Positions 16,439 to 24,873 of a DNA stretch of 64,000 nt are shown here, in pieces; position 1 is the first letter of the stretch, and the number at the start of each line of letters is the position of its first letter. The stretch is from Candidatus Flexifilum affinis. GTDB taxonomy: Bacteria > Chloroflexota > Anaerolineae > Aggregatilineales > Phototrophicaceae. The DNA is taken from assembly GCA_016713325.1 (NCBI GenBank), contig JADJPJ010000028.1, forward strand, positions 1 through 64,000. The letters run 5' to 3'. The notes beneath the pieces are model-generated. The model worked only from the letters and a program-made list of their open reading frames with translations. It searched no databases and was not told where the DNA came from. Made by a program: the position numbers and the translations under genes.

Positions 16439-17707
16439 TTAGAGCGCGTCCGCCAGGCCGGAAATCATCTCGTCGACAGCCTGCTCGGCTGTGGACTCGC
16501 CGGTGAGGATGCGCTGGAAGGCGGGCAGCGCGATCTCCTGCGACCAGCCAGCAAACCCGATGAACTGCGGCGGCAGCTTGCCCTGGGCAGCAGCGGAAAT
16601 CGCCGGAGCGTAGATGGGGTTCTCGGCGATGCGCGCGTCGTCGGCCACCGCCGTGGAGGCGGGGAAGTAGCCGGTCGCTTCCAGGAAGGTGATGGCAGGA
16701 TCGTTCTCGCCCCAGAAGCTGACCCAGGCCCAGGCGGCGTCGGCGTTTTCGTCCTTCATCAGACCGTTGTAGAGGAAGCTGGTGCGCGTCAGCGTATCAG
16801 CGGGGCCGGTCGGCTTGGTAGCGGTGCCGAACTGATCGGGCGTCATGGCTGCCTGGATCTCGGCCAGCGAGCCGGTGTGGTGCCACACCATCGCCGTCTG
16901 CCCCGTCTTGAAGCCTTCCATGATCTGGCGGTAGCTGTCGCCCGGCGCGCTCGGCGGCACCAGCCCGTCCTTGTACAGCCCGGACCAGAAGTCCATCGCC
17001 TCGATAGCCAGCGCCCGGTCGATGGCCACTTCGCCATCCACGACCAGGGGTGAACCGAAGGCCTCGATCATGTCGGCGATGAAGGCCTGCCCACCGCCGC
17101 CGGCGCGCATGCCAAAGCCGTAACGGCCCTGGGCCGGATCCGTCAGCGCCACGCAGGCAGCCCGGAATTCGTCGAGCGTGGTTGGCGGGGTAATGCCGGC
17201 TTCCTCGAACCAGTCTTTGCGGTAGTACATCCAGTCCACGAATGAGAACGCCGGCACGCCGTAGATCTCGCCGTCAACGGTGATGCCCGTCCAGCGGTTA
17301 TCCGGGAAGTACTCGCGCAGTTCCCAACTGTTGACACGGTCGGTGATGGGCACCAGACCTTCCATGGCGACCATATCGGCCAGGCGTTCCGTGGTGACCA
17401 TCGAGACGTCGGCGCGGGTGTCGGCCAGCACGCCGGCGGTGAAGCGGGCCATGAAGTCGGCGTTCGGGATGTTCTCCTGGATGAGATCGATGTCCGGGTA
17501 GCGCTCCTTGAACTGCGCCATGACGGCTTCCAGGCCGAGGAACTCGCTTTCGCTGGTGAAGTGGTGCCAGTAGTTGATCGACCCGGCCTGGGCCGCGAGG
17601 CGCATGAGCCCCGCCTGCGCCAGCATGAGACCCGCCCCGCTGACGCCCAACCCCTTCAGAAACTGACGACGGCTCAGCCCGCTGGAAATTCTCGAATTCT
17701 TTCTCAT
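16439..17707 (-). CDS. Sugar ABC transporter substrate-binding protein, Tat-type signal
   Basis: This 422-residue family 1 solute-binding protein has a twin-arginine signal (SRRQFLKGLGVSGAGLML, residues 12-29) instead of the Sec signals of the other binding proteins here, so it is probably exported folded. The mature part begins near AAQAGSINYWHHF. It lies downstream of its two permeases (order MalF, MalG, binding protein) with a 50-nt gap. It probably delivers a sugar related to the one handled by the 6137 system, since the two promoters share a sequence element. Confidence 0.92.
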   Translation of the reverse strand: MRKNSRISSGLSRRQFLKGLGVSGAGLMLAQAGLMRLAAQAGSINYWHHFTSESEFLGLEAVMAQFKERYPDIDLIQENIPNADFMARFTAGVLADTRADVSMVTTERLADMVAMEGLVPITDRVNSWELREYFPDNRWTGITVDGEIYGVPAFSFVDWMYYRKDWFEEAGITPPTTLDEFRAACVALTDPAQGRYGFGMRAGGGGQAFIADMIEAFGSPLVVDGEVAIDRALAIEAMDFWSGLYKDGLVPPSAPGDSYRQIMEGFKTGQTAMVWHHTGSLAEIQAAMTPDQFGTATKPTGPADTLTRTSFLYNGLMKDENADAAWAWVSFWGENDPAITFLEATGYFPASTAVADDARIAENPIYAPAISAAAQGKLPPQFIGFAGWSQEIALPAFQRILTGESTAEQAVDEMISGLADAL

Positions 17708-17757
17708 CTCACAGTACCTTTCGCAAATAGTCTCTGACTAGTACCGAAACTCTGCCG

Positions 17758-18603
17758 TCAGCCTTTGATGGCCCCGGCAGTAATTCCCCGAATAAGCGAC
17801 CGCTGGACGATCGAGAAGAAGATGATGATCGGGACGATGCTGATGATCCCACCAGCGCTGAGCGTCCCCCAGGGAAGCTGAAACTCCCCGACCATCAACT
17901 GCAAGCCAACGGGCCAGGTTCGCGAGCCCTGGCTGGTGGTCAGCATGAGCGCGAACAGAAACTCGTTCCACGAGGCGATGCCGATGAAGACGGAGGTCGC
18001 CACCAGACCGGAGCGCACGAGCGGCAGGACGATCCGGTTTAGTGCGCCCAGCCGGGTGCAGCCGTCGATACGGGCCGCTTCTTCCAGATCGACCGGAATG
18101 GCGTCGAAAAAGCCCTTCATCATCCAGACGCAGATAGGCATCAGGAAGGTGGTATAGGCGAGCGCCAGACCGAAGCGCGAGTCCAGCAGGCCCAGGTTCC
18201 GCAAGATGATGAACAGCGGGATGATCATGAGCACGGCCGGGAACATGCGGACCACGAGGTAAAGCAGCAGCATCTGATCGCGAAAGATGAAGCGAAAACG
18301 CGACAGGCTGTAAGCGGCCAGCGATCCGATGGTCATGCAAATCGTCATCGTCAGCGTGGTGACGATCAGGCTGTTGGTCACCAGTTGGGGAAAGCCCGAT
18401 CGCTGCCAGAGCGCGACATAGTTGTCGAACGTCACCCGCTGAGGAATGTACTGCATCGTGGAGGTCACGATATCCGCTTCGACCTTCAGCGAGGTCAGGA
18501 ACGTCCAGACCAGAGGAAAAATGGCAAACAGGGCCACGGCGATCAGGATTGCCGCAGTGAGGAGGTCGAAGAGAAGCTTGGTGCGGCGCAGGTTGCTGAA
18601 CAT
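17758..18603 (-). CDS. Sugar ABC transporter permease, MalG-type
   Basis: A 281-residue inner-membrane permease with about six hydrophobic segments, beginning with LLTAAILIAVALFAIFPLVW. Its EAA loop reads DLEEAARIDGCTRLGALNRI, and it ends RGITAGAIKG, as is usual for this family. It lies 6 nt downstream of the MalF-type gene. The ATPase must come from elsewhere in the genome. Confidence 0.93.
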   Translation of the reverse strand: MFSNLRRTKLLFDLLTAAILIAVALFAIFPLVWTFLTSLKVEADIVTSTMQYIPQRVTFDNYVALWQRSGFPQLVTNSLIVTTLTMTICMTIGSLAAYSLSRFRFIFRDQMLLLYLVVRMFPAVLMIIPLFIILRNLGLLDSRFGLALAYTTFLMPICVWMMKGFFDAIPVDLEEAARIDGCTRLGALNRIVLPLVRSGLVATSVFIGIASWNEFLFALMLTTSQGSRTWPVGLQLMVGEFQLPWGTLSAGGIISIVPIIIFFSIVQRSLIRGITAGAIKG

Positions 18604-18609
18604 GATCCG

Positions 18610-19560
18610 CTACTCCTGTGTGGCGCGAAGCGCGCGGACATACACGATCGTGAAGACCATGAGGATGATGAACATGACAACCGAGATCGCCCCAGCATAG
18701 CCGAAGTCGAAGCTGGCGTAGGCCTTGTTGAAGGCGTAGAGCGAGAGCATCTGCGTGGCGTCACCAGGCCCGCCGTTGGTGAGAATGATGAGCAGATCCG
18801 GGGCGTTGACCAGGCCGATCACGCGCAGAACGACGGTCGAGACGATGATCGGACGAAGAAGAGGCAGCGTAATGTGAATGAATTCCTGAAGTGGATTGGC
18901 GCCATCGACCGACGCCGCTTCGTAAAGATCGTCCGGGATGCCCTGAAGACCGGCCAGAAGCATGAGGGTGAAGAACGGAAAACCCTGCCAGAGCGCGACG
19001 ACCAGCACGGCAGGCATGGCGGTGGTCGGGTCAGCAAACCAGGCGCGGTAGCTGTCCAGGAAGCCCAGGCGGACGAGGATGTCATTGATCACGCCCAGAC
19101 GGGGGTCGAGCATGAGCGCCCACATGTGGCCGGCGGCGACCGTCGGCAGAATCCAGGGGAGCAGGACGACGATGCGCGCCAGGCGAGAGCCAAAGATGCC
19201 GCGGTTCAGCGCCAGCGCCGTGATCAGCCCGAGGAGGAACTGCGAGGTGACGCCGCCGATCACCCAGACAACGGTGTTCTGCAGGGCACGCAGAAAGATG
19301 CGATCGCTGACCAGATCGATGTAGTGCTCAAAGCCGATGTAGCCGTTCGAGCCGGGACGCGTCAGGCGAAGCTCCTGAAAACTCATCAGGATGCCGGAGA
19401 TGACGGGGTAGATCACCACGACCATGATCAGGATCAGGCTGGGGATGATGAGAAAATAGGCCCAGCCGCGCGATTCGGAGAGTCTCCCCAGCAGCGAGAA
19501 CAAGGGAAATGCTGGGGCCGCCCGCCCGGTGGGAGCCTCTAACACGTCGGAAGAAGTCAT
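18610..19560 (-). CDS. Sugar ABC transporter permease, MalF-type
   Basis: A 316-residue permease with the EAA loop DLYEAASVDGANPLQEF and a C-terminal membrane segment followed by RALRATQE. It is the first gene of the operon that continues with MalG, the Tat-type binding protein and two SDRs. Its promoter, just upstream at 19561-19610, contains a 15-bp AT-rich inverted repeat shared with the GntR promoter region. Confidence 0.93.
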   Translation of the reverse strand: MTSSDVLEAPTGRAAPAFPLFSLLGRLSESRGWAYFLIIPSLILIMVVVIYPVISGILMSFQELRLTRPGSNGYIGFEHYIDLVSDRIFLRALQNTVVWVIGGVTSQFLLGLITALALNRGIFGSRLARIVVLLPWILPTVAAGHMWALMLDPRLGVINDILVRLGFLDSYRAWFADPTTAMPAVLVVALWQGFPFFTLMLLAGLQGIPDDLYEAASVDGANPLQEFIHITLPLLRPIIVSTVVLRVIGLVNAPDLLIILTNGGPGDATQMLSLYAFNKAYASFDFGYAGAISVVMFIILMVFTIVYVRALRATQE

Positions 19561-19591
19561 TTGGAAAAAACCTTCAATCTGTCTGGATCAG

Positions 19592-19606
19592 ATTATAATT
19601 TATAAT
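19592..19606. promoter_or_regulatory. Candidate GntR operator: 15-bp AT-rich inverted repeat
   Basis: ATTATAATTTATAAT is a perfect odd-length inverted repeat (ATTATAA, T, TTATAAT) about 30 bp upstream of the MalF-type start. Its first 13 bases occur exactly, on the opposite strand, at 4800-4812 beside the GntR gene. It could overlap a -10 box. Confidence 0.55.
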
Positions 19607-19778
19607 GACCAGATCGTGCAACAACGAAACCGAAAGGCTGGTCGAGGCCATCGATGGGCCCAAATAGACCGGGAAATAACAACAAGCGAATGAATCGTTC
19701 GATTCATTCGCCTGCGGTGTCCTTACAACGCCTGTGAATATTCGAGTTTAGGGATCCGTCCGACATTCAGAACGAATT

Positions 19779-19833
19779 GTAGGGACGGCCTTCTGCTGTC
19801 CGTCATGGCGGACGCGCCGTTGCGCGTCCCTAC
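19779..19833. repeat. GTAGGGAC palindromic repeat, two-hairpin form
   Basis: It begins GTAGGGACGGCC and ends GCGCGTCCCTAC, with an internal GGACGCG matching the second hairpin of the 15411 copy. It shares more than half its positions with that copy. Confidence 0.7.
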
Positions 19834-19933
19834 AACCGAAATGGATAATTTCAGTGAATCACGAAAGGTCACCTTGACCATCAATAGCTGCGTTTTTGAG
19901 CCAACATCACCCCCAACATTCCAACGTCTTTTT

Positions 19934-19983
19934 GCCCCTCTCCGCACGGAGAGGGGCGGTTGAGCGCAGCGAAACGGGGTGAG
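19934..19983. repeat. CCTCTCC-type palindromic repeat
   Basis: GCCCCTCTCCG...CGGAGAGGGGC is an 11-bp perfect stem with a short loop, followed by GGTTGAGCGCAGCGAAACGGGGTGAGG. It resembles the hairpin repeats at 7507 and 37491 and lies just downstream of the GH43 gene, where it may also help end transcription. Confidence 0.6.
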
Positions 19984-20025
19984 GTTCAGCAATCCGTGAT
20001 TCGCTGAATTTCTCGGATGCACCAT

Positions 20026-21612
20026 TTAGTCTGGCGATGCCGAGGCGATCGCCTCAATCTCGGCCTCCGTCAGCGCGCCGTTGAAGAGCTGCACATCCCG
20101 CACTTCGCCGCCGCTGAGGATGTCCGCCCGCCGGCTGCGCTGGCGCGCCGCGCCGATGATGGTGTGCCCCAGCGCATCCCACACCTCGGTGAAGGTGGCC
20201 TGCCCCTGCGGTTCGCCATCGACGTAGATCGTCAACAGGTCCTGCGTCGCATCGTAGATGCCGATCAGGTGAACCCAGACATCAGGGGCGACCGGAGTCG
20301 CGGCCGCTGCCGTCACCGATTTCTGCCCCAACATATCGTACATGCTGAAGGTAAACGCCTCGCCGTCGTAGCCCAGGATGAAGTTACTGGTCAGGCCGCC
20401 TTCCTGACTGACGAAGGCGTCCGGCCCTTCCAGATCGAAGAGCCGAACGCGCGCGGCGACGCTGAAACTGCCCTTCGTGGCGATCCACGCCGCGCCGGTA
20501 TCCAGGAAAGGCTCGGCCTCGGTCAGCGCGGGTTCCGCGTAGGTTGCGACCAGACCGCACGGCTCACCCGAAGGGATGGGCTGGGCGAACTCCGACGGAA
20601 TCGGATCGCCCAACAGCGGCAGGCCCTCGTCCGACCAGGTGATCTCCTGTAGGTAGATGGCGCGATCATCCCACCCATCGGCGCTGCGCGTCTTGGCATG
20701 GTACAGGAACCACCATTCCGTGCCATCCAGCGAGGGGATGGGATCCGAATTGTGGCCGGGTCCGTAGATCGGCGTCAGGCTGGTCGGCACCTGGGCGAAA
20801 ACCGGACCGATCTCCGTCCAGGCTGCCGGGTCGAGCGGATCTTCGCCGGTCAGGTGCAGGATAGCCAGCTTGTAGTGCCGCGTCCAACTGGCGTCGGCCG
20901 AATAGACGATCGACAGCTCGCCCTCGTGGATGAAGGCCTGCGGTCCCTCGTTGATCGGCGCGACACTGCGCTCCCAGAGTTTGTCCGGCTCCCCGATCAT
21001 CACGCGCGGCCCGGAAATCGTGAACGGGTCGCTCATCGGGGCGATGTAGAGATTCTGCGGGAAGCCGCTGTCGAACTCCGGCCACCCCGACCAGATCATG
21101 TAGAGCTGGTCGTCATGCTCGAACACCGACGCGTCGATGGCCCAGACATCGGCGTCCGGGTCGGTGACCTGACCGCGCATCGTCCAGTCGCCGAGCGGAT
21201 CGTCGGTGTCGGCCTCCAGGACGAACATGCGGTGCAGGGTGTTGTTTCCCGGCGCATCCGTCGCGGCGACATAGACAACCCATTGGCCGTCAATCCACTT
21301 CAGCTCCGGCGCCCACCAGTCGTAACTATAGGGCTGCCCCGTCGGCGCCTGGTAGACCGACACGGCGTTGACAGGATTCAGCCCGGTGAGGGTCTCCGAG
21401 CGGACGATGCTCATCCCGGTGCCGCTGGACTGCACCATATAGTAGGCGCCATCGTGAAATACCACCGACGGATCGGCGCCGGCCGGGACGAGCGGGTTGA
21501 GAAAGCTGCAATCCGCCAAATGCGGGACGGCAGCCTGAAGGCCCGGCCCGACCGGGGCCACGACCAGCCCCAGCAAGACGAGACACTGCACGATCCAGAG
21601 AGAGGGTTTCAT
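20026..21612 (-). CDS. Secreted glycoside hydrolase family 43 protein with LamG-like domain
   Basis: This 528-residue protein has a Sec signal peptide (about residues 1-28, ending GLQAA). The GH43 five-blade propeller follows: the general-base Asp in GADPSVV (Asp47), WAPELKWIDG, the pKa-modulating Asp in WAIDASVFEHDD, and the acid Glu in INEGPQAF. A laminin-G/concanavalin-like domain (about residues 335-525) ends the protein. GH43 enzymes cleave arabinofuranosides or xylosides from plant polysaccharides. Its ATG overlaps the stop of the GH2 gene by one base (TGATG). It should act outside the cell, feeding sugars to the transporters. Confidence 0.88.
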   Translation of the reverse strand: MKPSLWIVQCLVLLGLVVAPVGPGLQAAVPHLADCSFLNPLVPAGADPSVVFHDGAYYMVQSSGTGMSIVRSETLTGLNPVNAVSVYQAPTGQPYSYDWWAPELKWIDGQWVVYVAATDAPGNNTLHRMFVLEADTDDPLGDWTMRGQVTDPDADVWAIDASVFEHDDQLYMIWSGWPEFDSGFPQNLYIAPMSDPFTISGPRVMIGEPDKLWERSVAPINEGPQAFIHEGELSIVYSADASWTRHYKLAILHLTGEDPLDPAAWTEIGPVFAQVPTSLTPIYGPGHNSDPIPSLDGTEWWFLYHAKTRSADGWDDRAIYLQEITWSDEGLPLLGDPIPSEFAQPIPSGEPCGLVATYAEPALTEAEPFLDTGAAWIATKGSFSVAARVRLFDLEGPDAFVSQEGGLTSNFILGYDGEAFTFSMYDMLGQKSVTAAAATPVAPDVWVHLIGIYDATQDLLTIYVDGEPQGQATFTEVWDALGHTIIGAARQRSRRADILSGGEVRDVQLFNGALTEAEIEAIASASPD

Positions 21613-24518
21613 CAGTAGTTGGCCTTCAACACGGGCTGGCAGGCGTCCGACGTCAGATGATCGATCAGGTCGTTAAGCATGGCAGCGGCGAGCGGATGGG
21701 TGGTCAACGATTCGCGCAGGCGGTAGGTGGTCATGATGACGCGCCCCCGTCCAAAACGGAACTGCACCGTGTGCAGCGCCGGGTGGCGCAGCCAGCCGGT
21801 GAACTGCCCGGCCAGGAAGTCTGCCTGAACGGCGGGATCGGCGGCGGGCAGGCCGAGGATGACGCCCAGCGGCATGAGGTCGATGAAAGGCAGGGTGACG
21901 GGGTTGGCGACCTGCAAGCGGCGGTGCGCCTCGGGTTTGAGCCAGCTGAAGCTGGTCATCCAGTTACCGCCGTAGGAACCGCCCCGCCCCGCGCGCCAGA
22001 AGAAGGGACTGCCCGACGAATTGCTGATGTAGAGCATGTCTCCGCCGCTGCGCACCCAGTTCAACATCTCCGCCGTCGGATGATCGGTGACGACGACCTG
22101 GGTATCTGCCGTGATGGAGGGGGTGACCTGATAGCCCAGGGTCTGTACGCGACCCGCGAACGAGCGCGGGGTGAGGGCCGGTGTCGTCTGAACGGTTTCG
22201 GCGCTCGGCGCGATCTCGGCCTCCGGCATCGGGTCTGTCGACGTCATCGCCGGGGCCAGCTCGCCCACCACGGCAGCTTTGTCGGGGCGCATCATCACCG
22301 CGACCGACCCACCAAAAGCCGCCCGGCGCATGCTGGAGGGCAGCGTCAGCACCTCGACGTCGTTCTGCGCCCGGACACTTCCGCCTTCCAGATCGAGGGT
22401 GACGGCCAGGGAGGTCGCGCGCTCGACGGACGGCAGCCGCCAGCCGGCGCGCCCGATCTCGCGCACCTCGCCGCGCGCAATCTGCGCAAGGGAGGTTGAG
22501 AAAATGTCCTGGCCACCGGCCCGCACCCGCGCCACCGCGTCGGACCAGTCGGCGCCGCTGTAGTGCGAGGCATACAGTTGGAGCGAAACGGCATCGTCAT
22601 CCCAGAAGGCGTAGCGATTCGGCTGAGCGATCAGCAGATCGGGGGTGTTGAAGCGGGCAAAGCGCTGATGAAAGACTTTCTCGCCGCGCGCGAAGTCGAG
22701 CAGGCCGTTGCTTTCCCAGTAGATGTCGGTCAGCTCGGTGATCACGTAACCCTGAATGCTCTGCAGGCGGCGCATGGTCTCGATCTCGTACTTGAGCGCG
22801 TAGTACTGATGCCACTGCGACGCTTCGGCGAAGGCGTCATAATCCGGCCAGATGGCGTTCAGTCCCAACTGCTCGAAGCGCCTGACGGCGCCAGTCGGAT
22901 AGCCCGGTTCGCCATCCCAGCTCGACCACCAGCCGCCCAGCTTGAACCAGGACGGCTCGGTCCCGGCGTAGCGCGCCAGGGCGGGCAGACCCCAGTTGCC
23001 GAACTCGGACAGGATGATCGGTTCGCTCCCGGTGCGCTGGGCGTCGCCGGTATTGGAGAAGGACCAGAGCGGGCGATGCGCAAACTGCTCGACGAACTGC
23101 TCGAACTGCTCCGCCTGATCGGGAATGTTGGTGTAGATATGGAAATCGTCGAGGTCGCTCTTCACGTGCACGCTCATGCCCCACGGCGCGGGACAGGGCG
23201 AGTTGTCGACCACCAGACGGGTTGGATCGAGCTGGCGGCAATAGTCGACCATCTCGGCGACCCAGGCGCGGTCGGACTCGCTCAGCAGCAGGGCCGTACC
23301 CCAATCCTCGTTGACGATGGTCCAGATGATCAGCGAGGGGTGGTTGAAATCGCGGGCGATCATGTCGCGCAGCAGGTCGGCGGCGCGCTTCTTCACAACC
23401 GGGTCCAGGTAAATGGTGGACTCGTGCGCCGTGTGCTTCGGATGGAATGTGCGCCACGATGGAATCTCCGACCAGATGAGCAGGCCCATCTCGTCGGCCA
23501 GATCCAGATAGAGCGGGTCCGGCGGTTTGATGTGGCAGCGCAGGGTGTTCAGGCCCAGCGCCTTGGACTTGGCAAACTCATCGCGCAGGAACGCTTCCGA
23601 TGGGACGGTGTAAATGGTATCCGGGTAGAGATCCTGGTCGAGCGCGCACAGCAGATAGATCGGCTCGCCATTGAGCAGCAGCTTGCCGTCCCGCGTGGTG
23701 ATCTCGCGGAAACCAAAACGCGCATCCACCTGATCCGGCTCACCATCCGTCTCCAGCACGACCGCGACGGTGTAGAGGGCCGCCGTCTCCGGCGTCCACA
23801 GCTTGAACTCGGAGGCACGGAGCACCAGGTCGACGCGGTCGGCATCGGCCGGCACGTCGAGCGACACCAGTCCGCTCGCCTGACCCTGAATCGATGCGCG
23901 CAGGGTGCCCGCTTGCGCCGCGCCCCCGAGCATGACGACGACGCGCGCCTCACCGGTGTGGATATTCGGCGTGACGTGAACGGCATCGACGTAACGGCTG
24001 GGGACGGCCTGGATCGTGACATCCTGCCAGATGCCGCTGACATCCAGATACCAGGTCTGCTTGCCGTGCGGAATCAGGGTTGGGTCGAAGGGCGGCTGGT
24101 CGGACTGCCGGCTGGGCGCGGTGGGCACGCGAGGGGTGACGATCTCCGTCTGCACCGAGTCATAGACGCGCACGCGCAGGCTGTTCTCGCCGGGGTGCAC
24201 ATACGGACGGATGGCGAAGCGAAACGGGGTATAGCCGCCTTCATGCTCGCCGACGCACACATCGTTGACATAAACCGCACACCAGTAATCGACCGCGCCG
24301 AAATCCAGAAGGACTTCACCCTCAAGCCAGGATTCGTCCAGGTCGAAGGTGCGGCGGTAGGTGGCATAGCCCGTGTATTGTTCCAGTTGTTCGAAGACAG
24401 CCTGCCAGGGCATGGGGACCGGGATCGGGCGTTCTGTCTGGAATGAGGCATCAACGCCGGGCGTTTCCGATTCGAGACGAAACAACCAGTCTCCCGATAA
24501 AGAACGCTCTGTACGCAT
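21612..24518 (-). CDS. Glycoside hydrolase family 2 protein with GATase-like C-terminal domain
   Basis: The start is set at the ATG at 24518 (MRTERSLSGDWLFRL) because it has a GGAGTG ribosome-binding site and the product begins with the conserved GH2 jelly roll; longer in-frame starts add unrelated residues. The protein has 968 residues. The acid/base Glu is in TIVNEDWG (about residue 403) and the nucleophile in ILSEFGNWG (about 505). Residues about 770-960 resemble a class I glutamine-amidotransferase-like fold often appended to beta-galactosidases. No signal peptide is seen, so it probably hydrolyses imported oligosaccharides in the cytoplasm (beta-galactosidase, beta-glucuronidase or similar). 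Confidence 0.88.
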   Translation of the reverse strand: MRTERSLSGDWLFRLESETPGVDASFQTERPIPVPMPWQAVFEQLEQYTGYATYRRTFDLDESWLEGEVLLDFGAVDYWCAVYVNDVCVGEHEGGYTPFRFAIRPYVHPGENSLRVRVYDSVQTEIVTPRVPTAPSRQSDQPPFDPTLIPHGKQTWYLDVSGIWQDVTIQAVPSRYVDAVHVTPNIHTGEARVVVMLGGAAQAGTLRASIQGQASGLVSLDVPADADRVDLVLRASEFKLWTPETAALYTVAVVLETDGEPDQVDARFGFREITTRDGKLLLNGEPIYLLCALDQDLYPDTIYTVPSEAFLRDEFAKSKALGLNTLRCHIKPPDPLYLDLADEMGLLIWSEIPSWRTFHPKHTAHESTIYLDPVVKKRAADLLRDMIARDFNHPSLIIWTIVNEDWGTALLLSESDRAWVAEMVDYCRQLDPTRLVVDNSPCPAPWGMSVHVKSDLDDFHIYTNIPDQAEQFEQFVEQFAHRPLWSFSNTGDAQRTGSEPIILSEFGNWGLPALARYAGTEPSWFKLGGWWSSWDGEPGYPTGAVRRFEQLGLNAIWPDYDAFAEASQWHQYYALKYEIETMRRLQSIQGYVITELTDIYWESNGLLDFARGEKVFHQRFARFNTPDLLIAQPNRYAFWDDDAVSLQLYASHYSGADWSDAVARVRAGGQDIFSTSLAQIARGEVREIGRAGWRLPSVERATSLAVTLDLEGGSVRAQNDVEVLTLPSSMRRAAFGGSVAVMMRPDKAAVVGELAPAMTSTDPMPEAEIAPSAETVQTTPALTPRSFAGRVQTLGYQVTPSITADTQVVVTDHPTAEMLNWVRSGGDMLYISNSSGSPFFWRAGRGGSYGGNWMTSFSWLKPEAHRRLQVANPVTLPFIDLMPLGVILGLPAADPAVQADFLAGQFTGWLRHPALHTVQFRFGRGRVIMTTYRLRESLTTHPLAAAMLNDLIDHLTSDACQPVLKANY

Positions 24519-24714
24519 GAGACACTCCGAGTATGCAAGCAGAAAAACATCCACCCATTCCCGTGGACGTGGCGGCCCTGAATGACCTTGGCAGGAAGAT
24601 AACACACATTAAGGGCATGGGGAGGGTCGGGATGGCATGACCGCCACCTACGCCTTATAATGGCCCCCATCCATATTTGGCCGGCATGACGTCGGCCCTT
24701 TCGGAGCCGTCATC

Positions 24715-24771
24715 GTGCGTTTTGTTTGTCCTTGTGCGCAGTGTTGTTGTGTTAACCCACGCCCCCTCTGA
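24715..24771 (+). CDS. Cys-rich leader peptide of the cysK-cysE attenuator
   Basis: A GTG at 24715 with an ideally spaced GGAG ribosome-binding site (24703-24706, 8 nt upstream) opens an 18-codon frame, MRFVCPCAQCCCVNPRPL, ending at TGA 24769-24771. Five of the 18 residues are Cys, including three consecutive TGT codons. The frame is followed by an intrinsic terminator and then by cysteine synthase and serine acetyltransferase genes. This is the layout of a ribosome-mediated attenuator in which stalling at Cys codons during cysteine shortage prevents termination. It is too short for ordinary gene calling. The function is inferred from sequence and position. Confidence 0.75.
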   Translation: MRFVCPCAQCCCVNPRPL

Positions 24772-24809
24772 AGGTGTGAGTTCACGCTGCGTCCGGTTTC
24801 GGTCATTCA

Positions 24810-24843
24810 CGGCGAGCCACCCCAGAGGTGGCTCGCCGTTTTT
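24810..24843 (+). terminator. Intrinsic terminator in the cysK leader (attenuator)
   Basis: CGGCGAGCCACC and GGTGGCTCGCCG form a perfect 12-bp stem with a 5-nt loop, followed at once by TTTTT. It lies 39 nt after the leader peptide stop and about 30 nt before cysK. No upstream plus-strand gene exists for it to terminate, so its target is cysK-cysE transcription itself. Confidence 0.85.
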
Positions 24844-24873
24844 ATTCCTGGTCTCGTCTGCATGGAGAAGATC

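Larger units (their letters stand above)
19561..20025. other. Intergenic region between the transporter and glycosidase operons
   Basis: These 465 bases contain no gene I can support. They hold the promoter and operator of the minus-strand transporter operon (19561-19610), a two-hairpin GTAGGGAC repeat (19779-19833) and a GCCCCTCTCC hairpin repeat (19934-19983). The remainder is unremarkable. The second repeat could terminate transcripts arriving from either side. Confidence 0.6.
24519..24861. other. Divergent leader region between the GH2 gene and cysK
   Basis: This 343-bp stretch holds the promoter and ribosome-binding site of the minus-strand GH2 gene at its left. On the plus strand it holds a hairpin (ATGAC...GTCAT, about 24685-24713), a Cys-rich leader peptide gene (24715-24771) and an intrinsic terminator (24810-24843) directly before cysK. 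The plus-strand elements form an attenuator rather than empty spacer. Confidence 0.65.

Noticed and set aside
22563..24446. 627-codon open frame on the plus strand
   Set aside because: It is antisense to the GH2 gene, whose catalytic motifs are clear.
24600..24861. T-box or SAM riboswitch upstream of cysK
   Set aside because: No T-box consensus or SAM-riboswitch core sequence was seen; the Cys-rich leader peptide explains the terminator better.
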